64,000 nt of DNA from Acidovorax sp. CCYZU-2555. Lineage in GTDB: Bacteria > Pseudomonadota > Gammaproteobacteria > Burkholderiales > Burkholderiaceae_C. Below the pieces are notes generated by a model. The model saw only the letters and a list, made by a program, of their open reading frames with translations. It searched no databases and was not told where the DNA came from. The DNA is taken from NCBI RefSeq assembly GCF_018413525.1, contig NZ_JAHCDD010000003.1, positions 1 to 64,000 on the forward strand. Direction: 5' to 3'. Of the stretch, positions 44,128 through 55,656 are shown piece by piece (the stretch's first letter is position 1; each line of letters starts with the position of its first letter). Made by a program: the position numbers and the translations under genes.

Positions 44128-45531
44128 ATGACCGAGGAACCTAACAACGACGCTGGCCAAGGCCTGTGGCAGGTCTGCGTGGAGCAGCTGGGGCAAGATC
44201 TGCCCGAACAGCAGTTCAACACCTGGATCAAGCCGCTGACCGCCACGGTGGCGGAAGACTTTTCAAAGGTCACGGTACACGTGGCCAACCGCTTCAAGCT
44301 CGACTGGATTCGTGCGCAATATGCCGGGCGCATTTCAGCGATGCTCGAAGCCCTGTATGGCCAGCCCGTCACCCTGGAGTTAGCACTCGCTCACCGTGAA
44401 TCGGTGACGCGCACTTACGTGCGCCCGTTTTCTGCCGACCGTGGCGGTCAGCAGGAGACCCACCAGATCACGACCAGTGCCGCCCAGGAGGAGCCTGCGG
44501 CGCCGGTGTTCCGCACGCGCCTGAACGCCGCCCTGACCTTCGACACGCTGGTCGAAGGCACGGCCAACCGCATGGCGCGCTCGGCGGCAATGCATGTCGC
44601 GGGCTCGCCCGGTCATCTGTACAACCCGCTGTTCATCTACGGCGGCGTGGGCCTGGGCAAGACCCATTTGATGCATGCTGTGGGCAATCAGCTGCTGGCA
44701 GACAAGCCCGACAGCAAAGTTCTCTACATCCATGCCGAGCAATTTGTGTCGGATGTGGTCAAAGCCTACCAACGGCGCACGTTCGACGAGTTCAAGGAAC
44801 GCTACCACTCGCTCGATTTGTTGCTGATTGACGACGTACAGTTCTTCGCCAACAAGGACCGCACGCAGGAAGAATTCTTCAATGCGTTCGAAGCGCTGCT
44901 GGCCAAGAAGAGCCACATCGTGATGACCAGTGACACCTATCCCAAGGGCCTGGCCAACATCCACGAGCGCCTGGTGTCGCGCTTCGATTCGGGCCTCACG
45001 GTGGCCATAGAGCCGCCCGAGCTCGAGATGCGCGTCGCGATTTTGATCAACAAGGCCCGCGCCGAAAGCGCCGACATGCCTGAAGAAGTCGCATTTTTCG
45101 TCGCCAAGAACGTGCGCTCCAACGTGCGCGAGCTCGAAGGCGCGCTGCGCAAAATTCTGGCCTATTCGCGCTTCAATCAAAAAGAAGTGTCGATTCAGCT
45201 GGCACGCGAAGCGCTGCGCGACCTGCTGTCGATCCAGAACCGCCAGATTTCGGTGGAAAATATCCAGAAGACGGTCGCCGATTACTACAAGATCAAGGTC
45301 GCCGACATGTACAGCAAGAAGCGCCCGGCCAGCATTGCGCGGCCGCGCCAGATTGCGATGTACCTGGCCAAGGAACTGACGCAGAAAAGCCTGCCCGAAA
45401 TCGGCGAGCTGTTTGGCGGCCGTGACCACACCACGGTGCTGCATGCGGTGCGCAAGATTGCCGCCGAACGCCAGCAGCTCACCGAATTGAACCAACAGCT
45501 GCACGTGCTGGAGCAAACGCTCAAAGGCTAG
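44128..45531 (+). CDS. dnaA: chromosomal replication initiator DnaA
   Basis: A 467-residue DnaA: domain I ([22 protein letters not shown]), a short variable linker, an AAA+ domain with Walker [11 protein letters not shown] (about residues 173-182) and Walker [11 protein letters not shown], and a C-terminal domain IV with the [11 protein letters not shown] DnaA signature (about 430-440). It binds TTATCCACA boxes and opens oriC. The start at ATG 44128 fits domain I; no clear Shine-Dalgarno. It is followed by dnaN and gyrB. Confidence 0.98.
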   Translation: MTEEPNNDAGQGLWQVCVEQLGQDLPEQQFNTWIKPLTATVAEDFSKVTVHVANRFKLDWIRAQYAGRISAMLEALYGQPVTLELALAHRESVTRTYVRPFSADRGGQQETHQITTSAAQEEPAAPVFRTRLNAALTFDTLVEGTANRMARSAAMHVAGSPGHLYNPLFIYGGVGLGKTHLMHAVGNQLLADKPDSKVLYIHAEQFVSDVVKAYQRRTFDEFKERYHSLDLLLIDDVQFFANKDRTQEEFFNAFEALLAKKSHIVMTSDTYPKGLANIHERLVSRFDSGLTVAIEPPELEMRVAILINKARAESADMPEEVAFFVAKNVRSNVRELEGALRKILAYSRFNQKEVSIQLAREALRDLLSIQNRQISVENIQKTVADYYKIKVADMYSKKRPASIARPRQIAMYLAKELTQKSLPEIGELFGGRDHTTVLHAVRKIAAERQQLTELNQQLHVLEQTLKG

Positions 45532-45665
45532 GGCACAACGCCCGCGCGATCCTCTCCCAGAAATGCCACGCGACAAGGCAAAATATGCGGTGGGGTGGCG
45601 CGAGGGCCCAACCCCTTGAATCGCACAGTAGCAGCGACCGTACCCCCAATTTACTAAAGGTTGAC

Positions 45666-46784
45666 ATGATCGTCCTGAAGGCAACACAAGACAAGGTTCT
45701 CGCAGTTCTGCAGTCGGTGTCCGGCATCGTCGAACGCCGTCACACACTGCCCATCCTGGCCAATGTGCTGATCCGCAAGACCGGCAACGCCCTGCAACTC
45801 ACCACCAGCGATCTCGAAATCCAGATCCGCACCACCGCCGAACTCGGCGGCGACACCGGCGACTTCACGACCACCGTGGGCGCGCGCAAGCTGATCGACA
45901 TTCTCAAGACCATGCCCGGCGACCAGACCGTGGCGCTGGAAACCAGCCAGAGCAAGATCATTCTCAAGGGCGGCAAGAGCCGCTTCACGCTGCAGACCCT
46001 GCCCGCGGAAGACTTCCCGCTGGTGCAGGAAGCCGCGGCGTTCGGCCCGTCGTTCAGCGTGCCGCAGAAGGTCCTCAAGGACCTGCTGGGCCAGGTGTCG
46101 TTCGCGATGGCCGTGCAGGACATCCGCTACTACCTCAACGGCATTCTGTTCGTCGCCGAAGGCAAGACGCTGAGCCTGGTCGCCACCGACGGCCACCGCC
46201 TCGCGTTCTCGAGCGCCACGCTCGACGTCGAAGTGCCCAAGCAGGAAGTGATCCTGCCGCGCAAGACCGTGCTCGAGCTGCAGCGCCTGCTGTCCGACGT
46301 GGGCGGCGACAACCAGCCCCACATCGAGATGCAGTTCGCCAACAACCAGGCGAAGTTCACGTTCGGCGGCATGGAATTCGTGACCAAGCTGGTCGAGGGC
46401 AAGTTCCCCGACTACAACCGCGTGATTCCCAAGAACCACAGCAACAGCGTGACCCTGGGCCGCGCACCGCTGCTGGCCAGCCTGCAGCGCACGGCCATCA
46501 TGACCAGCGACAAGTTCAAGGGCGTGCGCCTCACGCTCGAACCCGGCACGCTGCGCGTGGCGTCGAACAACGCCGAGCAGGAAGAGGCCGTGGACGAACT
46601 CGACATCGACTACGGCGGCGACACGATTGAAATCGGCTTCAACGTGACCTACCTGATCGACGCGCTGACCAACATGGCCCAGGACATGGTGAAGATCGAC
46701 CTCGCCGACGGCAACAGCTCCGCGCTGCTGACCATCCCCGGCAACGAGTTCTTCAAGTACGTCGTCATGCCGATGCGCATTTGA
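45666..46784 (+). CDS. dnaN: DNA polymerase III beta sliding clamp
   Basis: A 372-residue DnaN: MIVLKATQDKVLAVLQSVSG opening, ILANVLI, QTLPAEDFPLV, ATDGHRLAFS and C-terminal KYVVMPMRI, the standard clamp end. Three similar clamp domains of about 120 residues are expected. It is the processivity clamp of Pol III. It is 134 bp after dnaA; a DnaA box lies downstream in the gap to gyrB. Confidence 0.98.
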   Translation: MIVLKATQDKVLAVLQSVSGIVERRHTLPILANVLIRKTGNALQLTTSDLEIQIRTTAELGGDTGDFTTTVGARKLIDILKTMPGDQTVALETSQSKIILKGGKSRFTLQTLPAEDFPLVQEAAAFGPSFSVPQKVLKDLLGQVSFAMAVQDIRYYLNGILFVAEGKTLSLVATDGHRLAFSSATLDVEVPKQEVILPRKTVLELQRLLSDVGGDNQPHIEMQFANNQAKFTFGGMEFVTKLVEGKFPDYNRVIPKNHSNSVTLGRAPLLASLQRTAIMTSDKFKGVRLTLEPGTLRVASNNAEQEEAVDELDIDYGGDTIEIGFNVTYLIDALTNMAQDMVKIDLADGNSSALLTIPGNEFFKYVVMPMRI

Positions 46785-46816
46785 GCCATCTGCCCACGCA
46801 ATCAATCGCGGCATAG

Positions 46817-49513
<2,697 letters not shown>

Positions 49514-49585
49514 GGTAGTGCCGGGATAACGTCAGAAGTGCAAAGGGTGCCAAGACAGTGAAATTGCTGGCACATCGGACAAATA

Positions 49586-49617
49586 AAGAGCTCGGATGGT
49601 TCCGGGCTCTTTTTTTA
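49586..49617 (+). terminator. terminator of gyrB
   Basis: AGAGCTCGG-ATGGTT-CCGGGCTCT (one T-G wobble) followed by seven T's. The accessory island begins immediately after. Confidence 0.85.
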
Positions 49618-49884
49618 TCCACGCTGATTGGAAATCATGACTGCTGTGCAGCGGGAGCAGTCGATCGCAACCAAATTACGGACGACGGGTTTGGAGGGTA
49701 AAGCAGTTCGTCTGCGACGAGCCTGCCGAGTCCTTTTGGCCAAGTGCACCGTGCTCTGATCGGGCTCTCCGGAGCCGCTCAACGGCTCTACGACCAGCGT
49801 CAGAGAAGCGTTGAGGGTTGTTGCCAAAGAGAGGTGGTAGGTGAGGGCACTAGAGTACCTCTCAACGCGTTGTGCAGAGCGTCC
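49618..49884. other. non-coding tail of the accessory operon
   Basis: Between the gyrB terminator and the stop of the nuclease gene there is no gene I can support. An open 70-codon minus-strand frame (49615-49827) lacks a ribosome-binding site and any recognisable motif. A one-mismatch DnaA box (TTATCCACG) is at 49615-49623. The composition already looks like the island rather than gyrB. Confidence 0.4.
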
Positions 49885-50946
49885 TTAACTGTGCAGGCCC
49901 AGGATTGCTTCCGCGACGCGTCGGGCTCCTGCGATGGGGTTGTTCAAGCTGATCGTCGCGGGAAGTTCCACGCGGAAGGTGAGCGACTGGACGTTTACAT
50001 GCTGGTGGGCGACCACGTCATCGTGCCGCAGCACTTCGACGGCCGGGTCTGCCATGTCGTAACCCCGGACGAAGGTCACGCTAAACGGGGTCGCGAACGG
50101 AGCCTCGTTGGCCATCGTGGCATGCTCGTATCCAATACCCGACTCCGAGCCGTACATGGCTACGCGTTTAAGAAACTCGCCGACCAAGCCGCTAGCTCCG
50201 CTCGCGGTGAGTCGCGCCACGATGCTCTCCACCAGGGATGGGATCGACGAGGCAGGCACGTTGGGATCTGCCTGTCGCAGACCAATGCTTACGAGGAGCA
50301 GGCGCGATTCCCCGGGGCCGTCATCAGTGGCAGCGGCAGGCTCGATCTGGTGCACACCATGGACGGCGTGACTTGAGGTAGTGCGAGTTGTGGTCTTTAT
50401 TTCGACGCCAGTGCCCTGCCACGTGAAATCCCTAGCGGATCGGCGCCAGCCATCCCAAGCCTGGACGAGCGGCGCTATGTGGACATCGTCTGCGCGGCGG
50501 CACAGAGCGTCGAGAAGGAGCAACTCCCCAACAAGTCCGAGGATGGCGTTCTCGGAGATCTCCAGACGCTTGATGGCGAGTTCGATCAAAGGCTCAGTGA
50601 CGACGAATGCGCGCTCCAGATTTGCGTCAGCTTTCTCACGCAGTAATTCAGCGGCAATGAATGCACAGACCTGGTCGAAGTGTCCCAGAGCGGGTAAGAG
50701 AATTCGGTTCGCGCTCAGCGGCGGCTGGGTGTCACGGTGCCACGAGTGGTAGTGAATCGCAGACTTCACTGTGCTGGTCTGGGGCTTCAACTGGTCGCCT
50801 GCAAGGAACAGCTCCAAGTGCCCACGATTGCTCCGGGCGAGACCGACCACCTGTGCTTCGGTCAACCAGGTTATGGTTCGGTCATCTTCCGTGATACCCG
50901 CAGGGATGGCGTTGATCTGGTTGAGAACTTCTTCGTAGCTTGTCAT
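49885..50946 (-). CDS. DUF4420 PD-(D/E)XK motif protein, nuclease component of the Dcm/DUF262/Z1 system
   Basis: A 353-residue protein with a PD-(D/E)XK core in the middle: helix GLVGELLLLDALC (acidic Glu about 141), then ARDFTW (Asp about 173) and VEIKTTTR (E182-x-K184), the catalytic triad layout. This wording (GLxGELxLL, GxxxDFxxxxxxxEIKTT) is that of DUF4420, annotated as PD-(D/E)XK motif protein. It should cut DNA; the site and whether Z1 directs it are unknown. Its start overlaps the Z1 stop (ATGA), making it last in the operon. GC content is lower than the flanks. Confidence 0.87.
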   Translation of the reverse strand: MTSYEEVLNQINAIPAGITEDDRTITWLTEAQVVGLARSNRGHLELFLAGDQLKPQTSTVKSAIHYHSWHRDTQPPLSANRILLPALGHFDQVCAFIAAELLREKADANLERAFVVTEPLIELAIKRLEISENAILGLVGELLLLDALCRRADDVHIAPLVQAWDGWRRSARDFTWQGTGVEIKTTTRTTSSHAVHGVHQIEPAAATDDGPGESRLLLVSIGLRQADPNVPASSIPSLVESIVARLTASGASGLVGEFLKRVAMYGSESGIGYEHATMANEAPFATPFSVTFVRGYDMADPAVEVLRHDDVVAHQHVNVQSLTFRVELPATISLNNPIAGARRVAEAILGLHS

Positions 50947-53750
50947 GGAGAGCTCCTCGTGACGCTGGCCACTCCAGCACGGGTAGCGGAGAACTGCTCC
51001 GGACCTCCCGCAGGGAAGCAGACTCCAACTGCGACCGTGGGGTGCTGGTCATCCGGATGTTGATTGACGTAGAAGAGGATTTGACCGTCGGAGCCGCTGG
51101 GTCGCCACCCCGTGTGGTTGCTCGACGGCACGTCAGCGTGACGGTGGTAGTAGTCGAAGTAGACGTCGCCGCGATACTGGCCCGGGCCGGCGTTGGGGTC
51201 GCTCGCCCCCCAAGTCGTCTTGAGTTCGCCTCCGATCACCCTCTTGGTGGTGGCGCGTATGTTAAATGGGAGCAGTGCCAGCGAACCTTTGGACACGGTG
51301 GCACCATCTCCATAACGAATGCCGATCCAGAACCGCGGTCGCTCAACGTTCTTGCGCCTGAGGTCGGCGTAGGACCATAGATCGCCGGGGTGGCCGGTGA
51401 CAAAAAGGCCTGTGATAGGCCGAGTGAGGCTAGCCGACCAGAGTCGAAGGTAGGCGGCGATGCCATAAGGGCAGGCACGCCGGGGCTGGTCTCCCTCACC
51501 ATGCCTCACCGGCGGGTGGTAGAAAGGTGAATCCAGCAGTGGGGCAACAGCGTTTGCTCGGGCTTCGATACCGCTCCAGAAGTCCGCGTGGAACCCCTCG
51601 CTTCCCGGCCGGTAGTCGGCGAAAGAGAGGCGATCCAAGAGCTCGGCGGCATCGGTAAGTTCGAGTGGAACGTCTAGGATCCGGCCTCGCAGCACGTTGG
51701 CGACAGTGAGATCGCTGGACGGTCGGGCGAAGAGTTCCGCTACTAAATCGGCATTGGGATCCGGCTGTTGGCTGTCATTGATAACTGTTACGAAAGGGCG
51801 AGCCCCTGGAGACAGGGGACGGTTACCGACGCCCGCGATTTTTCCAGTGGCCTCGAAGTTGAAGCCCTGCAGGACGGCGGGTTCAGGGGCACCGCTCATC
51901 ATGCGCTCGGTGATGGCGGTGCGAACCGCTTCGTCGACGTCGTGATAAGTACGGAAGAGGGAGAGTTGGTCGCTGGAGGCGAAGACGCGGCACAGTTCGA
52001 TATAGGATCCGCGATACCCGAACCAGCGCTGCATCTGCATCTGAGTGTCGGCCAGTGGGTTGGCAGAAGAACGCTGGAACAACGCCGTGGTCATCCCTTC
52101 CAGCGTCAGTCCACGGGCCATTACGTTACCTGAGACGAAGATCGTGCTGATGTCGCGGGCGGCGCTCCACTTACCGGTTTCCGGGTCCTGGCTCGGCGCG
52201 TAGGCAGGACGGTCATCAGCGTTGGGGTCGCTATTGACCACGGCGACCCTGGTCCCCGGGATCACCTCGTCGATGAGCAGGGTTTCGATGGTCTGCCAGT
52301 CCGGGAAAACCGTCGGTGGCAGGACATCGAACTCGTCCTCGATTGCTCTGGCGGAGGCACGGTACTTGTCGAGCCATTGCGCCCATGGGGCTGGATCCGC
52401 CTGCAACTGGTCCACCAATGCCTGGGAAAGCCTAGCATCTCCCGCGTCGAGCATATCTCGAGCTGTCGCTCGATCCTGAATTCCCGCCCAGATCAGGACA
52501 TCCTCAGCACCACGGAAATGGTGCTGGATTACCGCAGAAGGGTGATACAGCATCGAGTGCGGCGAAGCCACACTGGCAAAGGCTTCGTCTTTGGTGTCGA
52601 ACTGCTTTGTGATCGCGGACGCTGGGCCGAGCCTGCCAGAGCGGTGCAGGCGGATGGCACCCGCTACCAGGAAAGCCCGGACGGCGTCGGCGAGGTCCTG
52701 TTGCACGGAGTTGGTGGTGGGCACGCACAGTTTGGCTGCCTCCGCGCGACGGTAGAAGACCTCACCGCCGGTATAGTAAGAACGGATCCCTGCCGCCTCG
52801 GGGTAGGTCGATGAGCGTGGGGCGTTGAGGTTGCCAGGGGCGCTTGTGTCTACTGGATGGCCGACGTCGAGCGGCGTGCGAAGAGAAAACAGGAAGTCTC
52901 GCGGCGCCAGGGGGTTGTGGCCCTCCTGAAGAAGGTTGGCTTGGGGTGTCGCTGTGTAGGCGATGTAGGTCGAGAACAGGTTGTCAGGGGAGCCTTGTGG
53001 CGGGTCCCAAAGGTTGGCAATTGCACGTGGGAGTTGCTTAAGGTTGCCATAAACCGGATCCTCGGAGACCTCGACAACCGCATCGAGGATCGAGCCATCA
53101 TCAGCTTCGTCGTCGAGCACAAGCATATGCACGGGACGGTCTAGTTCGCTTGCCGCTCCAAAGATGTTTTTTCGCAGGCTTTCTCCAAGTGCCCGCAAGT
53201 GGTGCGTCTGCTTCATGGCGACCAAAACGATGGGGCGCCTCTGCGAAAGTCGCAGTTTTACGGTGGCTGGAACGAGGCCATAGATACGGTCCAAGGGTAC
53301 GTTCGTCTCGGAGAGCGCGAGGGTCGCTGCGGGACAGATAATGCGCCTCGCCCGCTTCGTAGCATCGTCCAGTCCAGAGTCGAGTTGCTCTAGCACCCGG
53401 CCGTAGGTTTGTCGCCAGAGTGAAAGCCGAGTGCCTGCGAGCACGACTACGATGTCGACGCCTCGATCCATTGCCAGCGCAGAAGTGCCGAGCATCGAAG
53501 CCGTCTTGCCAGACTGGACTGAGCCCATGACCAGGCCCGTACGTGACCGACTTGCAGGCCAAGTCTGGGGGCTTGGCTCACCTGCCCCAAAGATGCCGCG
53601 TTCAAGAATGTAACGGCTGTCAGCCTCGACCGCCGCCCGGGCAGTAGAGCTCAAGCCTTGTAACTGATTGGCGTAGCGAGACCACCACGAATCGGTCGCC
53701 GACGCGGGAGGGTAGAAGTAGACGTGTTCGGTCAACGGCAATGCAACCAC
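50943..53750 (-). CDS. Z1-domain SF2 helicase/ATPase
   Basis: About 935 residues. Walker A GSVQSGKTASM lies near residue 76, Walker B/DEAD-like MLVLDDEADDGS near 213, and the Z1-type late motifs are ISTIFVSGNVMARGLTLEGM and TQMQMQRWFGYRG. It is an endonuclease-associated SF2 helicase (Z1 family) seen in Dcm-linked defence loci. I prefer the GTG at 53750 just after the DUF262 stop; an in-frame ATG at 53852 would give a 102-bp overlap with DUF262. It presumably translocates on DNA for the nuclease. Confidence 0.9.
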   Translation of the reverse strand: MVALPLTEHVYFYPPASATDSWWSRYANQLQGLSSTARAAVEADSRYILERGIFGAGEPSPQTWPASRSRTGLVMGSVQSGKTASMLGTSALAMDRGVDIVVVLAGTRLSLWRQTYGRVLEQLDSGLDDATKRARRIICPAATLALSETNVPLDRIYGLVPATVKLRLSQRRPIVLVAMKQTHHLRALGESLRKNIFGAASELDRPVHMLVLDDEADDGSILDAVVEVSEDPVYGNLKQLPRAIANLWDPPQGSPDNLFSTYIAYTATPQANLLQEGHNPLAPRDFLFSLRTPLDVGHPVDTSAPGNLNAPRSSTYPEAAGIRSYYTGGEVFYRRAEAAKLCVPTTNSVQQDLADAVRAFLVAGAIRLHRSGRLGPASAITKQFDTKDEAFASVASPHSMLYHPSAVIQHHFRGAEDVLIWAGIQDRATARDMLDAGDARLSQALVDQLQADPAPWAQWLDKYRASARAIEDEFDVLPPTVFPDWQTIETLLIDEVIPGTRVAVVNSDPNADDRPAYAPSQDPETGKWSAARDISTIFVSGNVMARGLTLEGMTTALFQRSSANPLADTQMQMQRWFGYRGSYIELCRVFASSDQLSLFRTYHDVDEAVRTAITERMMSGAPEPAVLQGFNFEATGKIAGVGNRPLSPGARPFVTVINDSQQPDPNADLVAELFARPSSDLTVANVLRGRILDVPLELTDAAELLDRLSFADYRPGSEGFHADFWSGIEARANAVAPLLDSPFYHPPVRHGEGDQPRRACPYGIAAYLRLWSASLTRPITGLFVTGHPGDLWSYADLRRKNVERPRFWIGIRYGDGATVSKGSLALLPFNIRATTKRVIGGELKTTWGASDPNAGPGQYRGDVYFDYYHRHADVPSSNHTGWRPSGSDGQILFYVNQHPDDQHPTVAVGVCFPAGGPEQFSATRAGVASVTRSSP

Positions 53751-53754
53751 GGGC

Positions 53755-55656
53755 CTAACGTCCCTCTTCAGAAAGAATTGTGCCCATAAGAGACTCGTAG
53801 CCCGACGAGCCGAAGCGATCGCGGACAGCTTTAGAAGCCTCGCTCGGATCAAGCTTCAGAAGCGTAAGCACGCCCTTGGCAATTCGAGCAATGTAGTCCC
53901 ACTGAGTCTTGGTCTGCGCGTTTTCGATCCGCCCCCAAGCGTCACTGCTCGTTGCGATCAAGATTTCGTTTGCGTTCTGATCGATCCGTTTCTCGACATC
54001 ATTAGGGGACGCCGCGAGGGCGAACGCCACGCCGACCATGGAGCCGACGAGTTGAAGCTCTTGCCACTTGGCCCCCTTACCGCCGTCCATGAACTTCTCC
54101 GACCAGATCTCCGGGTGCCGAGCGTGGAGATCGAAGGCTTCGGTCAGCCATTTGAACAGGTCAGTAAGGTTCTTTCTGCTACGCAGCGGATCCTGTTTGT
54201 CGTCCTGAACCCTGGTCAAGAATTCGTCGATGTGCCGAGCGGTACTCTTGACCTTTTGGACCTTGGTGTCTAGCAGCAACACCGACAGGATCCAAGAGAG
54301 GATCTTGGTGCGGCGGTATCTGGCGCGCCCGATACCGTAGCCTTCGAAGGACGCCCCGATAGTTGTGAGCTTGGGAACCTTGGCCAACGATGGGGCAATG
54401 TCCGCCGCGTCAACGCGCGGGTCTGCATCGCCTGCCGCTACCAAGATCGCCGCGGTAAGTTCAATCTCGTGGAAGGCGGCGTTGCGAATCTCCTCGGCAT
54501 TCAGGTGGACGCCTTGCTTGTTGTATAGCTTGAAAACGTCGTGGATCTGGCGCGGATCAGCCTGCGTGTAGCGGATCACCGGCACTTTGTAGGCGGTAGT
54601 CTTGGTGAACAGCTTTTCCACCGTCATCTCAGCACCTGCAACCTTGATGACATTTTTGAGGATCTGCGTGTAGTACTTGCCCTGTAGCGCCTCCAGGGCA
54701 GGGCCCTTTAGTCCACCACTATCGTTGTTACGTAACTTGAAGGGAAAAAAGTAGTCATTCTCTTTCTCAACCGTCAGGCTCTCTCGCTCCAGCGATTTCC
54801 ACGCTGTCTTGAACTTCAGATAGTCCTCCTTAAAGTTCTTTAGCAGGTCTTGACCGGGATGACGTGAGTCTGCCGCCTGCACCCTTGCTAGAGCCGCTGG
54901 ATGGCTGCCAACAAAGCGCAACAGCGCGGTTAGGCGCTGCTTGCCATCGACCACCTCTTGGGGATCGGACGGCCCGACCTCGCGCAAAATGATTGAGGGG
55001 AGCGGAATGCCTCTGAGCACCGATTCGATGAGAGCCTGCCGGTCGTTCGTAGTCCACACGTCGCCACGCTGGTAGGATGGCGTCAGGTTTAGATCCGACG
55101 TGGTGAGTTCGTTAATGGAGATTACATCGGCCGTTGCGGTGACAGGCTCCGTGCTGAGTTGGTCGGATACCGGTTCAGATTCCTCCCAGGCGCTCGCCCA
55201 ATTACTCGTGGCAGAGGAGCGCGTTACTCCGTCGGACTCCCTCTCCTCTGCGAACGCCTTCTGCAGGCGCACCGCCAACTCAATGCGCTGGCTGAGGCGC
55301 TCCAGGGCGAGCGGCGTAAATTGGCTCGGGGACACCGAGGTATCAAGAGCCTCAGCGCTGTCAAGTTCGAGTCCGGAAACAAGCTTCGCAAGAAACGCAT
55401 CGCGTCCATCATCGGTGAGCCCCTGAGGGAGGCCGAGATTGAGCCAATCCTGAACTTGGGCGAACTGTTGCATCCACGCGTCAGACGTCATGTCAACGTC
55501 GTCGCTTTGGATAGAGGAGGACGCTGCCCTGACTCCAGTTGGAGTGTCAGTTGCATCGGACAGAGTAGCAATCGCGTTGGCAATACTTTCCCACAGCGGA
55601 GTGCGCGGGTCTTCTTCGCCAAAGTCGTCGTCTTCGTGTTCGATGCCGTCGATCAT
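53755..55656 (-). CDS. DUF262 domain protein with N-terminal extension
   Basis: A 633-residue protein. Residues about 180-400 form a DUF262 domain: TPSYQRGDVW (QR motif, about 193-201), VVDGKQRLTALL (DGxQR motif, about 237-241) and FKLYNKQGVHLNAEEIRNA. DUF262 folds like ParB/Srx and is found in GmrS-type modified-DNA restriction enzymes, where it binds NTP and drives cleavage. The first 180 residues are acidic and unlike the domain, possibly an interaction arm; the C-terminal 230 residues are helical. ATGA overlaps the methyltransferase stop. Confidence 0.88.
   Translation of the reverse strand: MIDGIEHEDDDFGEEDPRTPLWESIANAIATLSDATDTPTGVRAASSSIQSDDVDMTSDAWMQQFAQVQDWLNLGLPQGLTDDGRDAFLAKLVSGLELDSAEALDTSVSPSQFTPLALERLSQRIELAVRLQKAFAEERESDGVTRSSATSNWASAWEESEPVSDQLSTEPVTATADVISINELTTSDLNLTPSYQRGDVWTTNDRQALIESVLRGIPLPSIILREVGPSDPQEVVDGKQRLTALLRFVGSHPAALARVQAADSRHPGQDLLKNFKEDYLKFKTAWKSLERESLTVEKENDYFFPFKLRNNDSGGLKGPALEALQGKYYTQILKNVIKVAGAEMTVEKLFTKTTAYKVPVIRYTQADPRQIHDVFKLYNKQGVHLNAEEIRNAAFHEIELTAAILVAAGDADPRVDAADIAPSLAKVPKLTTIGASFEGYGIGRARYRRTKILSWILSVLLLDTKVQKVKSTARHIDEFLTRVQDDKQDPLRSRKNLTDLFKWLTEAFDLHARHPEIWSEKFMDGGKGAKWQELQLVGSMVGVAFALAASPNDVEKRIDQNANEILIATSSDAWGRIENAQTKTQWDYIARIAKGVLTLLKLDPSEASKAVRDRFGSSGYESLMGTILSEEGR

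Noticed and set aside
49615-49827. 70-codon minus-strand frame after the nuclease gene as a fifth operon member
   Set aside because: No ribosome-binding site or motif, and it runs into the gyrB terminator.
53751-53852. Extended N-terminus of the Z1 protein
   Set aside because: Would overlap DUF262 by about 100 bp; the GTG just behind the DUF262 stop fits the operon spacing better, though not proven.
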